Notes: generated by a model from the letters alone, not told the origin. DNA of 64,000 nt from Microbacterium sp. LWO12-1.2 (GCF_040675875.1 NZ_JBEGII010000001.1:434001-498000), one strand, 5' to 3'; shown: positions 33,022 to 43,290, counted from the stretch's first letter. Translations and numbers: made by a program.

Positions 33022-34127
33022 CAGTCACGTCCGACGAAGATGTACTCGGACGCTGACCGCCTGGTAGCAGCAGCGTGCGTGCCGAAGGAATACTTGTGAT
33101 CGATTGCTTGCACCTCGACATGCGGCTTGACCTCGCGCAGGAGTTCGGTGATGCGCTCAGGTCCGGGCAGCGCGTTGGAACCGTAGCTCATGACTATTGC
33201 ACCCGCGTCGGAGAATTTCTCGAAGGTGCGCATGAGCGCATCCTCGACGGTTCTCTTGTAGGCGAATGGGGTAAACCTCTTTGCGATCTTCTGCGTCTTG
33301 GTGTGGGCCATGATCTCCACTCCACGCCAATAGACGCTGAGTCCTTCGAGGAAGTGGTATCGCTTCATGTAGTCCGTGTCGTCACGCGGCGGGGCGTATG
33401 GCGGATCGAGGTACGCGATGTCCGGAGTTTGGACATCGAGCTCGAACACGTCTCCGGTCACTGCGCGGTTCGAGGTACCCATGTCGAAGACCGTGGCGTT
33501 GTACTCGGCGACTCGTTCGCGAAAGTGCTCGGCCATTGAGAGCTGAAGATCGCGCCGTCCATCCACATAGCGAGTGCCGACGTATGAGAAAACCCCTCTG
33601 GGCTGCTTGCGCGCCGCGGAGAGAATCAGCGCGGAGATCGCGATATCCCTTTGGTACCCATCGAGCAGATCGATGTGTGACCAGGCCGAGTCGAGGAAAT
33701 TCAGGTCCTCGCGATTGAAGAAGATGCCCGAAAAGGTTCGCTGAATGAAGTCTCGATCATCCGCTGCGGGGCCACAGATCTTGTCGACGAGGTCGAGGCC
33801 GAGTCGCTGCTGTGAGTTCTCCGTCGTCGCACGCGCCACCGTCGAAGAAAACGCCATGAAGTCGTTGGAAGTAGTGCTGAAGCCCTGTGCCTTAAGGAGA
33901 TAGCTCACAACACCGGACCCGGAGAAAGCATCGACCGCGGTTGCGCCACCCACTGCGGCAAACGTTCTCTCGAGATGGGGCAGCAAAGCCCACTTCGATC
34001 CCATGTATCGCATGCGTGGGTACTGCTGGGCGCGAGCAAGAACGTCTGCCGTCGTCGCGTTTCGCCTGGTCGGCCGCCGGCCTGAGTCCGTCAGAGCAAA
34101 GGCGGTGGAGACTGTACGGGTCGGCAT
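33021..34127 (-). CDS. Type II N6-adenine DNA methyltransferase (D12/Dam class)
   Basis: This is a 368-aa methyltransferase with SAM motif I in TAVDAFSGSGVVSYLLKAQG (about residue 63) and catalytic motif IV in DIAYLDPPYAPPRDDTDYM (about 238), in the D12 alpha-class order. It starts with RMRYMGSKWALLPHLE, the usual motif X region (MGSK). It methylates adenine in a site shared with the downstream nuclease. An ACTGTAC/GTACAGT inverted repeat brackets the start codon (34111-34136), suggesting autoregulation. Base composition is lower in G+C than neighbouring genes. The ATG at 34127 has little Shine-Dalgarno, so the message may be nearly leaderless. Confidence 0.87.
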   Translation of the reverse strand: MPTRTVSTAFALTDSGRRPTRRNATTADVLARAQQYPRMRYMGSKWALLPHLERTFAAVGGATAVDAFSGSGVVSYLLKAQGFSTTSNDFMAFSSTVARATTENSQQRLGLDLVDKICGPAADDRDFIQRTFSGIFFNREDLNFLDSAWSHIDLLDGYQRDIAISALILSAARKQPRGVFSYVGTRYVDGRRDLQLSMAEHFRERVAEYNATVFDMGTSNRAVTGDVFELDVQTPDIAYLDPPYAPPRDDTDYMKRYHFLEGLSVYWRGVEIMAHTKTQKIAKRFTPFAYKRTVEDALMRTFEKFSDAGAIVMSYGSNALPGPERITELLREVKPHVEVQAIDHKYSFGTHAAATRRSASEYIFVGRD

Positions 34128-34136
34128 GGGTACAGT
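34111..34136. promoter_or_regulatory. Inverted repeat over the methyltransferase start (possible operator)
   Basis: ACTGTAC (34111-34117) and GTACAGT (34130-34136) are perfect inverted arms separated by 12 bases containing the methyltransferase start codon. No separate controller gene is present, so binding by the methyltransferase's own N-terminus is a possibility. Confidence 0.5.
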
Positions 34137-34267
34137 TTGCCAGCCCCCTCGGACACTCGAGTGGCGGCGCGCTCGTCATCGAACCACATCGGCTTTCCGG
34201 TGTCGCACGGTTCCCTCACCGCCTGCGTCCGCACGATCGCTCTGCGCGGCTGAGGTACTCCGGGACC
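34137..34267. other. Right junction of the island, with the second 17-bp direct repeat at 34237-34253
   Basis: This non-coding stretch lies between the methyltransferase start and the paaK stop. It contains TCGCTCTGCGCGGCTGA (34237-34253), identical to the end of the recQ fusion gene. The sequence before the repeat does not match recQ, so only the 17 bases are duplicated. No integrase or transposase is present. Confidence 0.75.
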
Positions 34268-35566
34268 TCAGCGCAGGTCGTAGACGCGCTTGTACTTGCC
34301 CTCGCTGCGCGGCAGGGCTCCCGGTTCCTCCAGGTGCACGTCGACGGTCGTGCCGATGTGCACCTTGATGCGCTGCTGCAGCACGGCGGCCGCAGCCTCG
34401 CACACGGAGCGGTCGAGCTGCGGATGCCGTTCGATGCGCACGGTCATCGAGTCCATCCGGCCCTCGCGGCGCAGCTCCAGCACGAAGTGAGGCGTCAGCG
34501 TCTCGATCCCCATCACGAGCTCCTCGATCTGCGTCGGGAACAGGTTCACTCCGCGGAGGATGATCATGTCATCGTTGCGCCCCGTGATCTTCTCGATCCG
34601 CCGCGCGGCCGGGAAGGTCGTACCGGGGAGAAGGCGGGTGAGGTCGCGTGTGCGGTAGCGGATCACGGGGAACGCCTCCTTCGTGAGCGAGGTGAAGACG
34701 AGCTCCCCGAGTTCGCCGTCGCCCACGGGATCACCCGAGTCGGCGTCGATCGTCTCCGGGAGGAAGTGGTCCTCCCACACGTGCGGGCCGTCCGTGGTGA
34801 GCACGCTCTCGCTCGCCACACCCGGCCCCATCACCTCGCTGAGCCCGTAGATGTCGACCGCGTCGAGGTCCATCCGTCGCTCGATCTCGCGGCGCATCTC
34901 GTTCGTCCAGGGTTCTGCGCCGAGCACCGCGATGCGCAGCGAGGTCGAGCGCGGGTCCACGCCCGCCTCCTCCAGGGCATCGGCGATCGTCAGCAGATAG
35001 CTCGGGGTGCACAGGATCGCATCCGGCTCGAAGTCGCAGATCATCTGCACCTGGCGCGCGGTCTGTCCGCCCGACATCGGGATCACGGTCGCGCCGAGCC
35101 GTTCGATCCCCGCGTGCGCGCCGAGACCTCCCGTGAACAGGCCGTAGCCGTAGGCGTTGTGCACGCGCATGCCCGGACGGATGCCGGCGGCGTGGAGCGA
35201 ACGGGCGACGAGGTCGGCCCAGCGGTCGAGGTCCCCCTGCGTGTAGGCCACGACGGTCGGTCGTCCGGTGGTGCCCGATGACGCGTGCACGCGCCGCACA
35301 TCCTCCATCGGAACCGCGACCATGCCGAACGGATACGTCTCGCGCAGATCCGCCTTGGTCGTGAAGGGCAACAGGCGGATATCGTTGAGCGTGCGGATGT
35401 CGTCGGGGGTGACGCCGTGCTCCGTGAAGCGACGGTGGTAGTGCGGCACGTTCTCGTACGCGTGGCGCACGGTCCACTGCAGGCGGCGGAGCTGGAGCTC
35501 TTCGAGTTCCGGACGCGAGTGCAGCACGGATTCGCCGGCACCGGTCAGCAGTTCGATCGTCGTCAT
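34268..35566 (-). CDS. paaK: Phenylacetate-CoA ligase
   Basis: This is a 432-aa AMP-forming ligase of the PaaK branch. Motifs are the P-loop RVHASSGTTGRPTVVAYT (about residue 95), DIYGLSEVMGPGVASE (about 236), the RYRTRDLTRLLPGT hinge region, and RRIEKITGRNDDMIILRGVN with the C-terminal catalytic lysine region SEGKYKRVYDLR. It activates phenylacetate to phenylacetyl-CoA, the first step and source of the PaaR inducer. ATG 35566 is supported by AAGGAG 7 bases upstream. It is a separate transcription unit, flanked by the restriction-modification island downstream and a divergent aldehyde dehydrogenase upstream. Confidence 0.95.
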   Translation of the reverse strand: MTTIELLTGAGESVLHSRPELEELQLRRLQWTVRHAYENVPHYHRRFTEHGVTPDDIRTLNDIRLLPFTTKADLRETYPFGMVAVPMEDVRRVHASSGTTGRPTVVAYTQGDLDRWADLVARSLHAAGIRPGMRVHNAYGYGLFTGGLGAHAGIERLGATVIPMSGGQTARQVQMICDFEPDAILCTPSYLLTIADALEEAGVDPRSTSLRIAVLGAEPWTNEMRREIERRMDLDAVDIYGLSEVMGPGVASESVLTTDGPHVWEDHFLPETIDADSGDPVGDGELGELVFTSLTKEAFPVIRYRTRDLTRLLPGTTFPAARRIEKITGRNDDMIILRGVNLFPTQIEELVMGIETLTPHFVLELRREGRMDSMTVRIERHPQLDRSVCEAAAAVLQQRIKVHIGTTVDVHLEEPGALPRSEGKYKRVYDLR

Positions 35567-35791
35567 CGTGACTCCTTCATCACTTCTCCCGGCCCGCGGC
35601 GGTGCGGGCACAGGACCGTTCATCGTCATCTCATCAATCCCTCAGCGGCCCCGGTCCGCGGCGTGCGTACGAGCCTGTGCGCCACGCGCACGATGGCCTG
35701 ATTCCGACGCCGGCGCTCTGTACGCATCGCCGACGGCGCTCCTAGGCTCCGAACAACCGGACAGAGCGGTCCGCGGAATGAGGAGGATGCT

Positions 35792-37201
35792 GTGACCACG
35801 ACAACGACGATCCTGGAAGCCGTCGGCGTGCCCGAGAGCGTGGGCCGCGCGATCCCGGATGCCGCCACGAGAGAGACCATCGGCTACGCGCCGGTCCACA
35901 CGGTCGCCGACCTGGACGACGCGGTCGCGGCTGCGCGTGCGGCGCAGCCGGCCTGGGCGGCGCTCGGTCATGCGGAGCGCAGCCGCATCCTGAACGCGAT
36001 CGCGGACGACATCGAGGCGAACAGCGAGGAACTCGCGGTGCTGCTGTCGCGGGAGCAGGGGAAGCCGCTGAACGGACCCAACGCCCGCTTCGAGGTGGGC
36101 GCGTGCGCACTCTGGACCCGCACGGCCGCCGACACCCCGATCGAACCGGAGGTCGTGTTCGAGGCGGGGGAGTCCCGTGCCGAGGTGCACTACGACCCTC
36201 TGGGCGTGGTCGGCGCGATCGGGCCCTGGAACTGGCCCATGATGATCACCGTCTGGCAGATCGCCCCCTCGCTGCGGATGGGCAACACCGTGGTGGTGAA
36301 GCCCAGCGAGTACACGCCGCTGTCGGTGCTCGCGCTCGCCGAGATCTACAACCGGCACCTGCCGGAGGGTGTGCTCGCCGTGATATCGGGCGATCGCGAG
36401 GTCGGAGCGGCCATCGCGGCGCATCCCGATCTCGACAAGATCATGTTCACCGGCTCGACGGCCACCGGCCGCCGCATCGTCGAGGCCTCGGCCGGGAGCC
36501 TCGCGCGGCTCACGCTCGAACTCGGTGGCAACGACGCGGGGATCATCCTGCCCGGCACCGACATCGACGCCATCGCCGAGAACCTGTTCTGGGGCATCTT
36601 CATCAACACCGGCCAGACCTGTGCCGCGCTCAAGCGCCTCTACGTGCACGAGTCGCAGTACGAGCAGGTCGTCGACACGCTCGCCCGGCTGGCGCGCACC
36701 ATGCCGCTCGGCAACGGCCTCGACGAGGGCAATGTGCTGGGACCGCTGCAGAACGAGAAGCAGTTCGACATCGTCAGCGCACTCGTCGACGACGCCAGGG
36801 CGAACGGCGCACGCATCGTCGCGGGTGGCGCCGCGGCCCCCGAGCACGGTCCGCTGTTCTATCAGACCACGGTGGTCGCCGACATCTCCGACGGTGCGCG
36901 CCTGGTCGACGAGGAGCAGTTCGGCCCGGTCATCCCGGTCATCCGCTACTCGGACGTCGACGATGCCGTGCGTCGGGCCAACGCCTCCACGCAGGGGCTC
37001 GGCGGATCGGTGTGGTCCCAGGACGTCGACACCGCGACCGAGGTCGCCCGGCGGGTGCAGGCCGGCACCGTGTGGATCAACCAGCACGGCGCGATCAACC
37101 CGCACGTGCCGTTCGGCGGCATCAAGGCGTCGGGCTACGGGCAGGAGTTCGGAGTCGCAGGGCTGAAGGCGGTGTCGGCGCCGAAGGTCATCCAGCGCTG
37201 A
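35792..37201 (+). CDS. NAD-dependent aldehyde dehydrogenase, paralogue 1
   Basis: This is a 469-aa aldehyde dehydrogenase. It shows VVGAIGPWNWPMMITVWQIA and GNTVVVKPSEYTPLSVL in the NAD domain, the glutamate motif LTLELGGNDAGIILPG (about 243), and the catalytic cysteine in FINTGQTCAALKRLYVHE (about 275). It is strikingly similar to the enzyme at 59066-60505, which sits beside a GMC oxidoreductase. It may oxidise phenylacetaldehyde to phenylacetate (its neighbours are paaK and paa genes) or aldehydes made by the GMC enzyme at 44503. The start is GTG 35792 after GAGGAGG. A strong bidirectional terminator follows. Confidence 0.87.
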   Translation: MTTTTTILEAVGVPESVGRAIPDAATRETIGYAPVHTVADLDDAVAAARAAQPAWAALGHAERSRILNAIADDIEANSEELAVLLSREQGKPLNGPNARFEVGACALWTRTAADTPIEPEVVFEAGESRAEVHYDPLGVVGAIGPWNWPMMITVWQIAPSLRMGNTVVVKPSEYTPLSVLALAEIYNRHLPEGVLAVISGDREVGAAIAAHPDLDKIMFTGSTATGRRIVEASAGSLARLTLELGGNDAGIILPGTDIDAIAENLFWGIFINTGQTCAALKRLYVHESQYEQVVDTLARLARTMPLGNGLDEGNVLGPLQNEKQFDIVSALVDDARANGARIVAGGAAAPEHGPLFYQTTVVADISDGARLVDEEQFGPVIPVIRYSDVDDAVRRANASTQGLGGSVWSQDVDTATEVARRVQAGTVWINQHGAINPHVPFGGIKASGYGQEFGVAGLKAVSAPKVIQR

Positions 37202-37212
37202 GGAGCGGAGGC

Positions 37213-37250
37213 GCGAGAGGGCGGAGGGATCACTCCCTCCACCCTCTCGC
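37213..37250. terminator. Bidirectional terminator between aldehyde dehydrogenase and paaI
   Basis: GCGAGAGGG-C-GGAGGGA (37213-37229) pairs with TCCCTCC-A-CCCTCTCGC (37234-37250) around a TCAC tetraloop: a 17-bp stem with one mismatch between two convergent genes. Confidence 0.8.
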
Positions 37251-37274
37251 TGCACCCGCGCGATCCGCACAGGA

Positions 37275-37667
37275 TCACTCCGCGGGGCGACGGTCCGTCG
37301 TGAGCGAGCGGCCGCGCACCTCGGCGACCACGTCGCCCGCGTCATCCGTGACCGTGATGTCGTAGACCCCGGTGCGGCCGACGACCGTGCGGCGGCGGGC
37401 GTGCGCGGTCAGGCGCTGTCCCGCGGTCGTCGACTTCACGAACACGATGTCGGCGCCGGCGGCGACCGTGACCCGTTCGTCTTCGTTGCAGGCGATCGCG
37501 AAGGCCGTGTCGGCGAGCGTGAACACCAAGCCGCCGTGCGTGATGGCGTGGCCGTTGAGCATGTCGTCGCGCACCTCCATCGAGACGACGGCCTCGCCGG
37601 GCTCGTCCTTCTCGACGGTCATGCCGAGCAGCGCAGAGGCGCGGTCCCGCTGCATCATCGGGCGCAT
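37275..37667 (-). CDS. paaI: Phenylacetate-pathway hydroxyphenylacetyl-CoA thioesterase
   Basis: This is a 130-aa hotdog-fold thioesterase, with LNGHAITHGGLVFTLADTAFAIACN (about 35-60), the PaaI signature that carries the catalytic aspartate. PaaI hydrolyses dead-end CoA esters of the pathway to recover CoA. It is the last gene of paaJ-F-H-Z-I, starting 3 bases after the paaZ stop. Confidence 0.92.
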   Translation of the reverse strand: MRPMMQRDRASALLGMTVEKDEPGEAVVSMEVRDDMLNGHAITHGGLVFTLADTAFAIACNEDERVTVAAGADIVFVKSTTAGQRLTAHARRRTVVGRTGVYDITVTDDAGDVVAEVRGRSLTTDRRPAE

Positions 37668-37669
37668 GG

Positions 37670-39763
37670 TCAGGCCGCCGCGTCGGTCGACAGCGGGGCA
37701 TCCGCGGATGCGAGCTCCTTGGCGACGAGGGTGAGCACGTCGTACTCGGCCACCACCTCATCGCGCTCGTTGCGGATCACGGCATCCCACCGCACCTCGC
37801 CGTACTCGTCGGTCTCGCGCGGCGTGATCTGCTTCGCCGTCAGCGCCACCCGGATGCGGTCGCCCGGCGACACCGGGGTGATGAAGCGCAGGTTCTCGAG
37901 GCCGGAGTTGGCGAGCACGGGGCCGGGAGCCGGATCGACGAAGAGCCCTGCCGCCCATGACACCAGCAGGTAGCCGTGTGCCACCCGACCGGGGAAGAGC
38001 GGGTTGGCGGCCGCTGCGGCCTCGTCCATGTGGGCGTAGAACGTGTCGCCGGTGAAGTGCGCGAAGGTCTCGATGTCGTCGAGGGTGACCTCGCGCTCGG
38101 CGGAGTCGACGCGGTCGCCGATCCGCAGCTCCGCGAGCGACTTGCGGAACGGGTGCGTGCCCGTTGCATCCGCAGCTGCTCCCGCGTGCCACACCCCGGT
38201 GATCGCGGTCAGCATGCGCGGGGAGCCCTGCACAGCGGTGCGCTGCATGTAGTGCAGCACGGCCCGGATTCCGCCCAGCTCCTCGCCGCCGCCCGCGCGG
38301 CCGGGGCCGCCGTGCACCAGGTGCGGCACCGGGGCGCCATGGCCGGTCGAGCTGCGGGCGTCGTCGCGGTCGAGGAACAGCACGCGGCCGTTGAACGCGC
38401 CGATGCGGGTGATCAGCTCGGCGGCGGTCTGGGGATCGTGCGTCGCGACACTGGTCACGAGCGACCCGCCGCCGCGTCCGACCAGCTCGGCCGCTTCGGC
38501 GAGCGAGGAGTACGTGAGCACGCTCGTGACCGGTCCGAACGCCTCCACCTCATGCGCCGCATCGGGGGCGACGCCGTCGAAGCCGATCACGAGAGGAGAG
38601 AGGAAGGCGCCGTCGTCTGCGGTGCCCACGGTGCCGTCGGCCCGCGTGACCTCGGGGCGCTCCGTCGAACCGATCAGCAGGGTGCCGCCGGCATCCTGCA
38701 GCACGCCGACCTGGTGCAGCACCTCATCGCGCTGAGCGACCGAGACCAGCGGCCCGAGCGTGACGCCTTCGGCGCGAGGGTCGCCGATCACGACGCGCGA
38801 GGCGATGCTCGCCCGCAGCGCGGAGACCAGGTCGTCGCGGGACCCCGCCGGCACGATCGCGCGACGGATCGCCGTGCACTTCTGGCCGGCCTTGGTCGTG
38901 AGCTCGACCATCAGCTGACGCACGTAGGCGTCGAACTCGGGGGTGCCGGCGACGGCATCAGGCGCGAGCACCGAGGCGTTGATCGAGTCGGTCTCGCTCG
39001 TGAACCGCACAGCAGGGTCGACCTGGCCGCGCAGCCGCGCGGCCGTGGTCGCGCTGCCGGTGAAGCCGACCGTGTCGCCGAGGCCGAGCCGGCCCAGCAG
39101 ATCGTGCACACCGCCGCTGATCAGCTGCAGAGAACCGGCGGGCAGCAGTCCGGAGTCGACCAGGATGCGCACCCAGGCCTCGGCCACGTACGCCGTGGGC
39201 GTCGCGGGCTTCACGATCGACGGCACACCGGCGAGGAAGGCCGGAGCGAACTTCTCCAGCGCCCCCCACATCGGGAAGTTGAACGCGTTGATCTGCACCG
39301 CGGCGCCGGGCAGACGCGTGTAGATGTGGCGGCCGAGGAACGAGCCGTCCTTCGACAGCGGCTCGATCGCGCCGTCGAGGTACACCTGGGAGTTCGGCAT
39401 CTCCCGCCGGCCCTTCGAGGAGTAGGTGAACAGCACCCCGATGCCGCCGTCGATGTCGTTGAGCGAGTCGCGTCTGGTCGATCCGGAGCGCGCCGACAGC
39501 TCGTACAGCTCTTCCTTGTGCGACGTGAGCTCGATCGCGAACTGCTTGAGCAGCACGGCGCGCTGGTGGAACGTCAGCGCGCCGAGGCTCTGCTGTCCGA
39601 CCGTGCGCGCGTGCTGCAGCACCGCCTCGACATCGAGACCACGGGTGCTGACGGCGGCTACAGCCTCGCCGGTCGACGCATCGCGGACGACCGCGGCATC
39701 CGGGTCTGTCTCGGGCGCCCACCAGGCATCGCCGACATAGCTGGGCAGGATCGCAGCAGTCAT
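37670..39763 (-). CDS. paaZ: Bifunctional oxepin-CoA hydrolase / 3-oxo-5,6-dehydrosuberyl-CoA semialdehyde dehydrogenase
   Basis: This is a 697-aa fusion. The N-terminal ~520 residues are an aldehyde dehydrogenase with PGAAVQINAFNFPMWGALEK, GDTVGFTGSATTAARLRG, and the catalytic cysteine in TTKAGQKCTAIRRAIVP (about 295). The C-terminal ~150 residues are a MaoC-like hydratase with FAHFTGDTFYAHMDEAAAAA and FPGRVAHGYLLVSWAAGLF (about 565-605). It opens the oxepin ring by hydrolysis and oxidises the resulting aldehyde. It overlaps paaH (ATGA) and abuts paaI. Confidence 0.95.
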   Translation of the reverse strand: MTAAILPSYVGDAWWAPETDPDAAVVRDASTGEAVAAVSTRGLDVEAVLQHARTVGQQSLGALTFHQRAVLLKQFAIELTSHKEELYELSARSGSTRRDSLNDIDGGIGVLFTYSSKGRREMPNSQVYLDGAIEPLSKDGSFLGRHIYTRLPGAAVQINAFNFPMWGALEKFAPAFLAGVPSIVKPATPTAYVAEAWVRILVDSGLLPAGSLQLISGGVHDLLGRLGLGDTVGFTGSATTAARLRGQVDPAVRFTSETDSINASVLAPDAVAGTPEFDAYVRQLMVELTTKAGQKCTAIRRAIVPAGSRDDLVSALRASIASRVVIGDPRAEGVTLGPLVSVAQRDEVLHQVGVLQDAGGTLLIGSTERPEVTRADGTVGTADDGAFLSPLVIGFDGVAPDAAHEVEAFGPVTSVLTYSSLAEAAELVGRGGGSLVTSVATHDPQTAAELITRIGAFNGRVLFLDRDDARSSTGHGAPVPHLVHGGPGRAGGGEELGGIRAVLHYMQRTAVQGSPRMLTAITGVWHAGAAADATGTHPFRKSLAELRIGDRVDSAEREVTLDDIETFAHFTGDTFYAHMDEAAAAANPLFPGRVAHGYLLVSWAAGLFVDPAPGPVLANSGLENLRFITPVSPGDRIRVALTAKQITPRETDEYGEVRWDAVIRNERDEVVAEYDVLTLVAKELASADAPLSTDAAA

Positions 39764-40617
39764 CTCTCGTCACTCCAGTCGTAGAAACCTCGGCCGCTCT
39801 TGCGGCCCAGCTGTCCGTCGTCCACCATGCGGCGCAGCAGTGCGGGCGGAGCGAAGCGCTCGCCGAAGGCGCGCTCCAACTCCTCCGCGATGCCGAGCCG
39901 TACGTCGAGCCCGACGATGTCGGTGGTGCGCAGCGGGCCGGTCGGATGCCGGTACCCGAGCTCCATGGCCGCGTCGATGTCTGCGGCCGAGGCGACGCCT
40001 TCCTCGAGCATCCGGATCGCCTCCAGCGCGAGCATCACGCCGAGGCGGCTGGAGGCGAAGCCGGGGGAGTCGCGCACGACGACCGCGGTCTTGCCGAGCT
40101 CGGCCACCCAGCCGCGCAGCGTGTCGACGAGGGAGGACAGGGTCTGCGCGCCGATCACGACCTCGATCAGCGTCGATGAGGGCACCGGGTTGAAGAAATG
40201 CATGCCGAGGAAGCGCTCGGGGAAGGCGAGGCCGCCGGCGAGATCGGTGATCGAGATCGAGGAGGTGTTCGTGGCGAGCACGGCGTCGCCCGCGACGACC
40301 GCCTCGATGCGTGACAACGCCTCCGCCTTGAGTTCGCGATCCTCCGGCACGGCCTCGACCACCAGGCCCGCCTGGGCGAAGTCGCCCACCGAGGTCCCGA
40401 CCGTGAGCGCGGAGGCGAGTTCGTCGAGCGAGAGGGCTTCAGCGCCGCGGGCGACTGAACGTTCGAGGCTCGCCTCGATGCGCTGGCGCGCGGCATCCGC
40501 CGAATCCTCATCGCGCTCCACGACGTGCACCCGCGCGCCGGCGAGCAGGAACGCGTGAGCGATCCCGGCGCCCATACGACCCCCGCCCAGCACTCCGACG
40601 TTCTGCGGAAGGCTCAT
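39760..40617 (-). CDS. paaH: 3-hydroxyacyl-CoA dehydrogenase of the phenylacetate pathway
   Basis: This is a 285-aa NAD-dependent dehydrogenase with the Rossmann motif VGVLGGGRMGAGIAHAFLLA (about 8-27), the HFFNPVPSS motif with catalytic histidine (about 140), and the C-terminal YRHPTGPLRTTDIVGLDVRL segment. It oxidises 3-hydroxyadipyl-CoA to 3-oxoadipyl-CoA in the beta-oxidation part of the pathway. It overlaps paaF and paaZ by 4 bases each. Confidence 0.92.
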   Translation of the reverse strand: MSLPQNVGVLGGGRMGAGIAHAFLLAGARVHVVERDEDSADAARQRIEASLERSVARGAEALSLDELASALTVGTSVGDFAQAGLVVEAVPEDRELKAEALSRIEAVVAGDAVLATNTSSISITDLAGGLAFPERFLGMHFFNPVPSSTLIEVVIGAQTLSSLVDTLRGWVAELGKTAVVVRDSPGFASSRLGVMLALEAIRMLEEGVASAADIDAAMELGYRHPTGPLRTTDIVGLDVRLGIAEELERAFGERFAPPALLRRMVDDGQLGRKSGRGFYDWSDER

Positions 40618-41367
40618 CGGTTCTTCTTCCTCTCCAGGAACGCGGTCATCCTCTCGTGCTTCTCTGCGCTGTCGAACAGCTCAGCCTGCACGTCGCCCAC
40701 GATCCCGAGATGTTCGTCGGGCGGCGTGAGCAGCATGTGTTTGGTGAGCTCCGTGGCGCGGGCTCCATTCGCCGCGATGCGGTCGGCCAGGGCGTGCGCG
40801 GCGGGGAGCAGATCGTCGGCGCCGTGTACGGAGGAGATCAGTCCCCAGCGCTGCGCCTCTGCGGCGTCGATCACCCGACCGGTCAGCAGCAGCTCGCTCG
40901 CGCGGGCATGGCCGACGATCTCAGGCAGACGCCAGGTCGCACCGGCCGCCGCGATGATGCCCAGCCCCGTCTCCGGATTGCCGAAGCGCACGCGGTCGGA
41001 GCCGATGCGGATGTCGGCGGCGTATGCCAGTTCGGCGCCCCCACCCAGGGCGTATCCGTCGACCGCGGCGATCACCGGCATCGGAAGGCGTCGGACGCGA
41101 TCGAACACGGTCGCGTTGATGCTCTTGCGGGCATCGGCGGCGGTACGGTCGCGCAGCTGCGCGATATCGGCGCCCGAGGCGAACACGCCCCCGGCTCCGG
41201 TGAGGATCAGGATGCGCGGGGACTGTTCGAGCATCTCGCACAGCGCGTGCAGCTCGTCCACCATCGCCTGGTCGATCGCGTTGCGCACCTCGGGGCGGTC
41301 GAGCGTCGCGATCACGCGGTCGTACTGTTCCTCGACGCGCACGGCCTGTTTCTCGATTCCCCGGGCG

Positions 41368-41375
<8 letters not shown>
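40614..41375 (-). CDS. paaF: Enoyl-CoA hydratase of the phenylacetate pathway
   Basis: This is a 253-aa crotonase with GGVFASGADIAQL (about 63) and VDGYALGGGAELAYAADIRI (about 104-123), plus the catalytic region VRFGNPETGLGIIAAAGATW (Glu near 135). It most likely hydrates 2,3-dehydroadipyl-CoA (PaaF). It overlaps the thiolase gene by 8 bases and paaH by 4. The paralogue at 24733 is the other crotonase of the set; the PaaF/PaaG split between them is assigned from position and could be reversed. Confidence 0.85.
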
Positions 41376-42558
<1,183 letters not shown>

Positions 42559-42594
42559 CGTCATCCTCTCGTCCGCCCACATCGGCGGGTCTTT

Positions 42595-42616
42595 GCAGAC
42601 CGATCGTTCAGGAATG
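42595..42616. promoter_or_regulatory. PaaR-like operator between paaJ and its regulator
   Basis: The core GACCGATCGTTC (42598-42609) shares ACCGRTCGTT with the sites upstream of paaA and near the bkd operon. Agreement with the full PaaR box is weaker on the right half. It lies in the 120-bp divergent region and could repress both directions. Confidence 0.5.
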
Positions 42617-42678
42617 ATCGCAGATCGCGCCGCGCTTGGCAACCCGGCCCGGTACGCGCCCGATGCCAGACTGGGGGC

Positions 42679-43290
42679 ATGGCTGCATACGACGACCCGC
42701 CCACGCCCGCACGACGCGGGCGGCCGGGGTACGACCGCGATCAGGTGCTCACGGTCGCCGTCACGGTGTTCAACGAGCAGGGGTACGACGCCACATCGAT
42801 CGCGGATCTCGCCGCGAAGCTCGGGCTGACCAAGTCCGCGCTCTATCACCACTTCGAGTCCAAGTCGGCGATCCTCGCCCTTGCGCTGGATGACGCGCTC
42901 GACGCGCTGGAGGCCGTGGTCGACGAGGCCGAGGCTGCGCACAGCGAGGCATCGGAACGGGTGCGGTCGATCGTGCGAGGCGCGGTGCGTGTGCTGACGG
43001 CGAAGCTCCCCTCGGTCACGCTGCTGCTGCGAGTGCGCGGCAACAGTGACGTCGAGCTGGCCGCGTTGGCCCGCCGTCGTGTGTTCGACCAGCGGGTGAC
43101 CGCGATCGTGCGCGAGGCGCAGCGCGAGGGGCTCATCCGCGACGACATCTCGGCCGCTGTCGCCACCAGGCTCCTGTTCGGAATGATCAACTCGGTCGTC
43201 GAGTGGTACCGCCCCGGTGGTGCGGTGGACCCGGCGGAGCTCGGCGAAGACATCCTGCGCGTCACACTCGACGGGCTGCAGTCGCGGTGA
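42679..43290 (+). CDS. paaR: TetR-family regulator, probably PaaR
   Basis: This is a 203-aa TetR protein with an N-terminal helix-turn-helix (VFNEQGYDATSIADLAAKLG, then LTKSALYHHFESKSAILALA, residues about 30-70) and a C-terminal all-helical ligand domain. It is divergent from paaJ with a PaaR-like box in the shared promoter. PaaR proteins of Actinobacteria and Firmicutes are TetR repressors of paa genes released by phenylacetyl-CoA. The match of position, family and operators makes this the best assignment, though the symbol rests on context. Confidence 0.8.
   Translation: MAAYDDPPTPARRGRPGYDRDQVLTVAVTVFNEQGYDATSIADLAAKLGLTKSALYHHFESKSAILALALDDALDALEAVVDEAEAAHSEASERVRSIVRGAVRVLTAKLPSVTLLLRVRGNSDVELAALARRRVFDQRVTAIVREAQREGLIRDDISAAVATRLLFGMINSVVEWYRPGGAVDPAELGEDILRVTLDGLQSR

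Noticed and set aside
35610..35622. GACCGTTC upstream of paaK as a PaaR site.
   Set aside because: It lacks the central CG and the second half-site, so paaK regulation is left open.
34268..35629. Longer paaK start at 35629.
   Set aside because: AAGGAG with good spacing supports ATG 35566, and the extra residues (Gly/Pro/Arg-rich) do not match PaaK N-termini.
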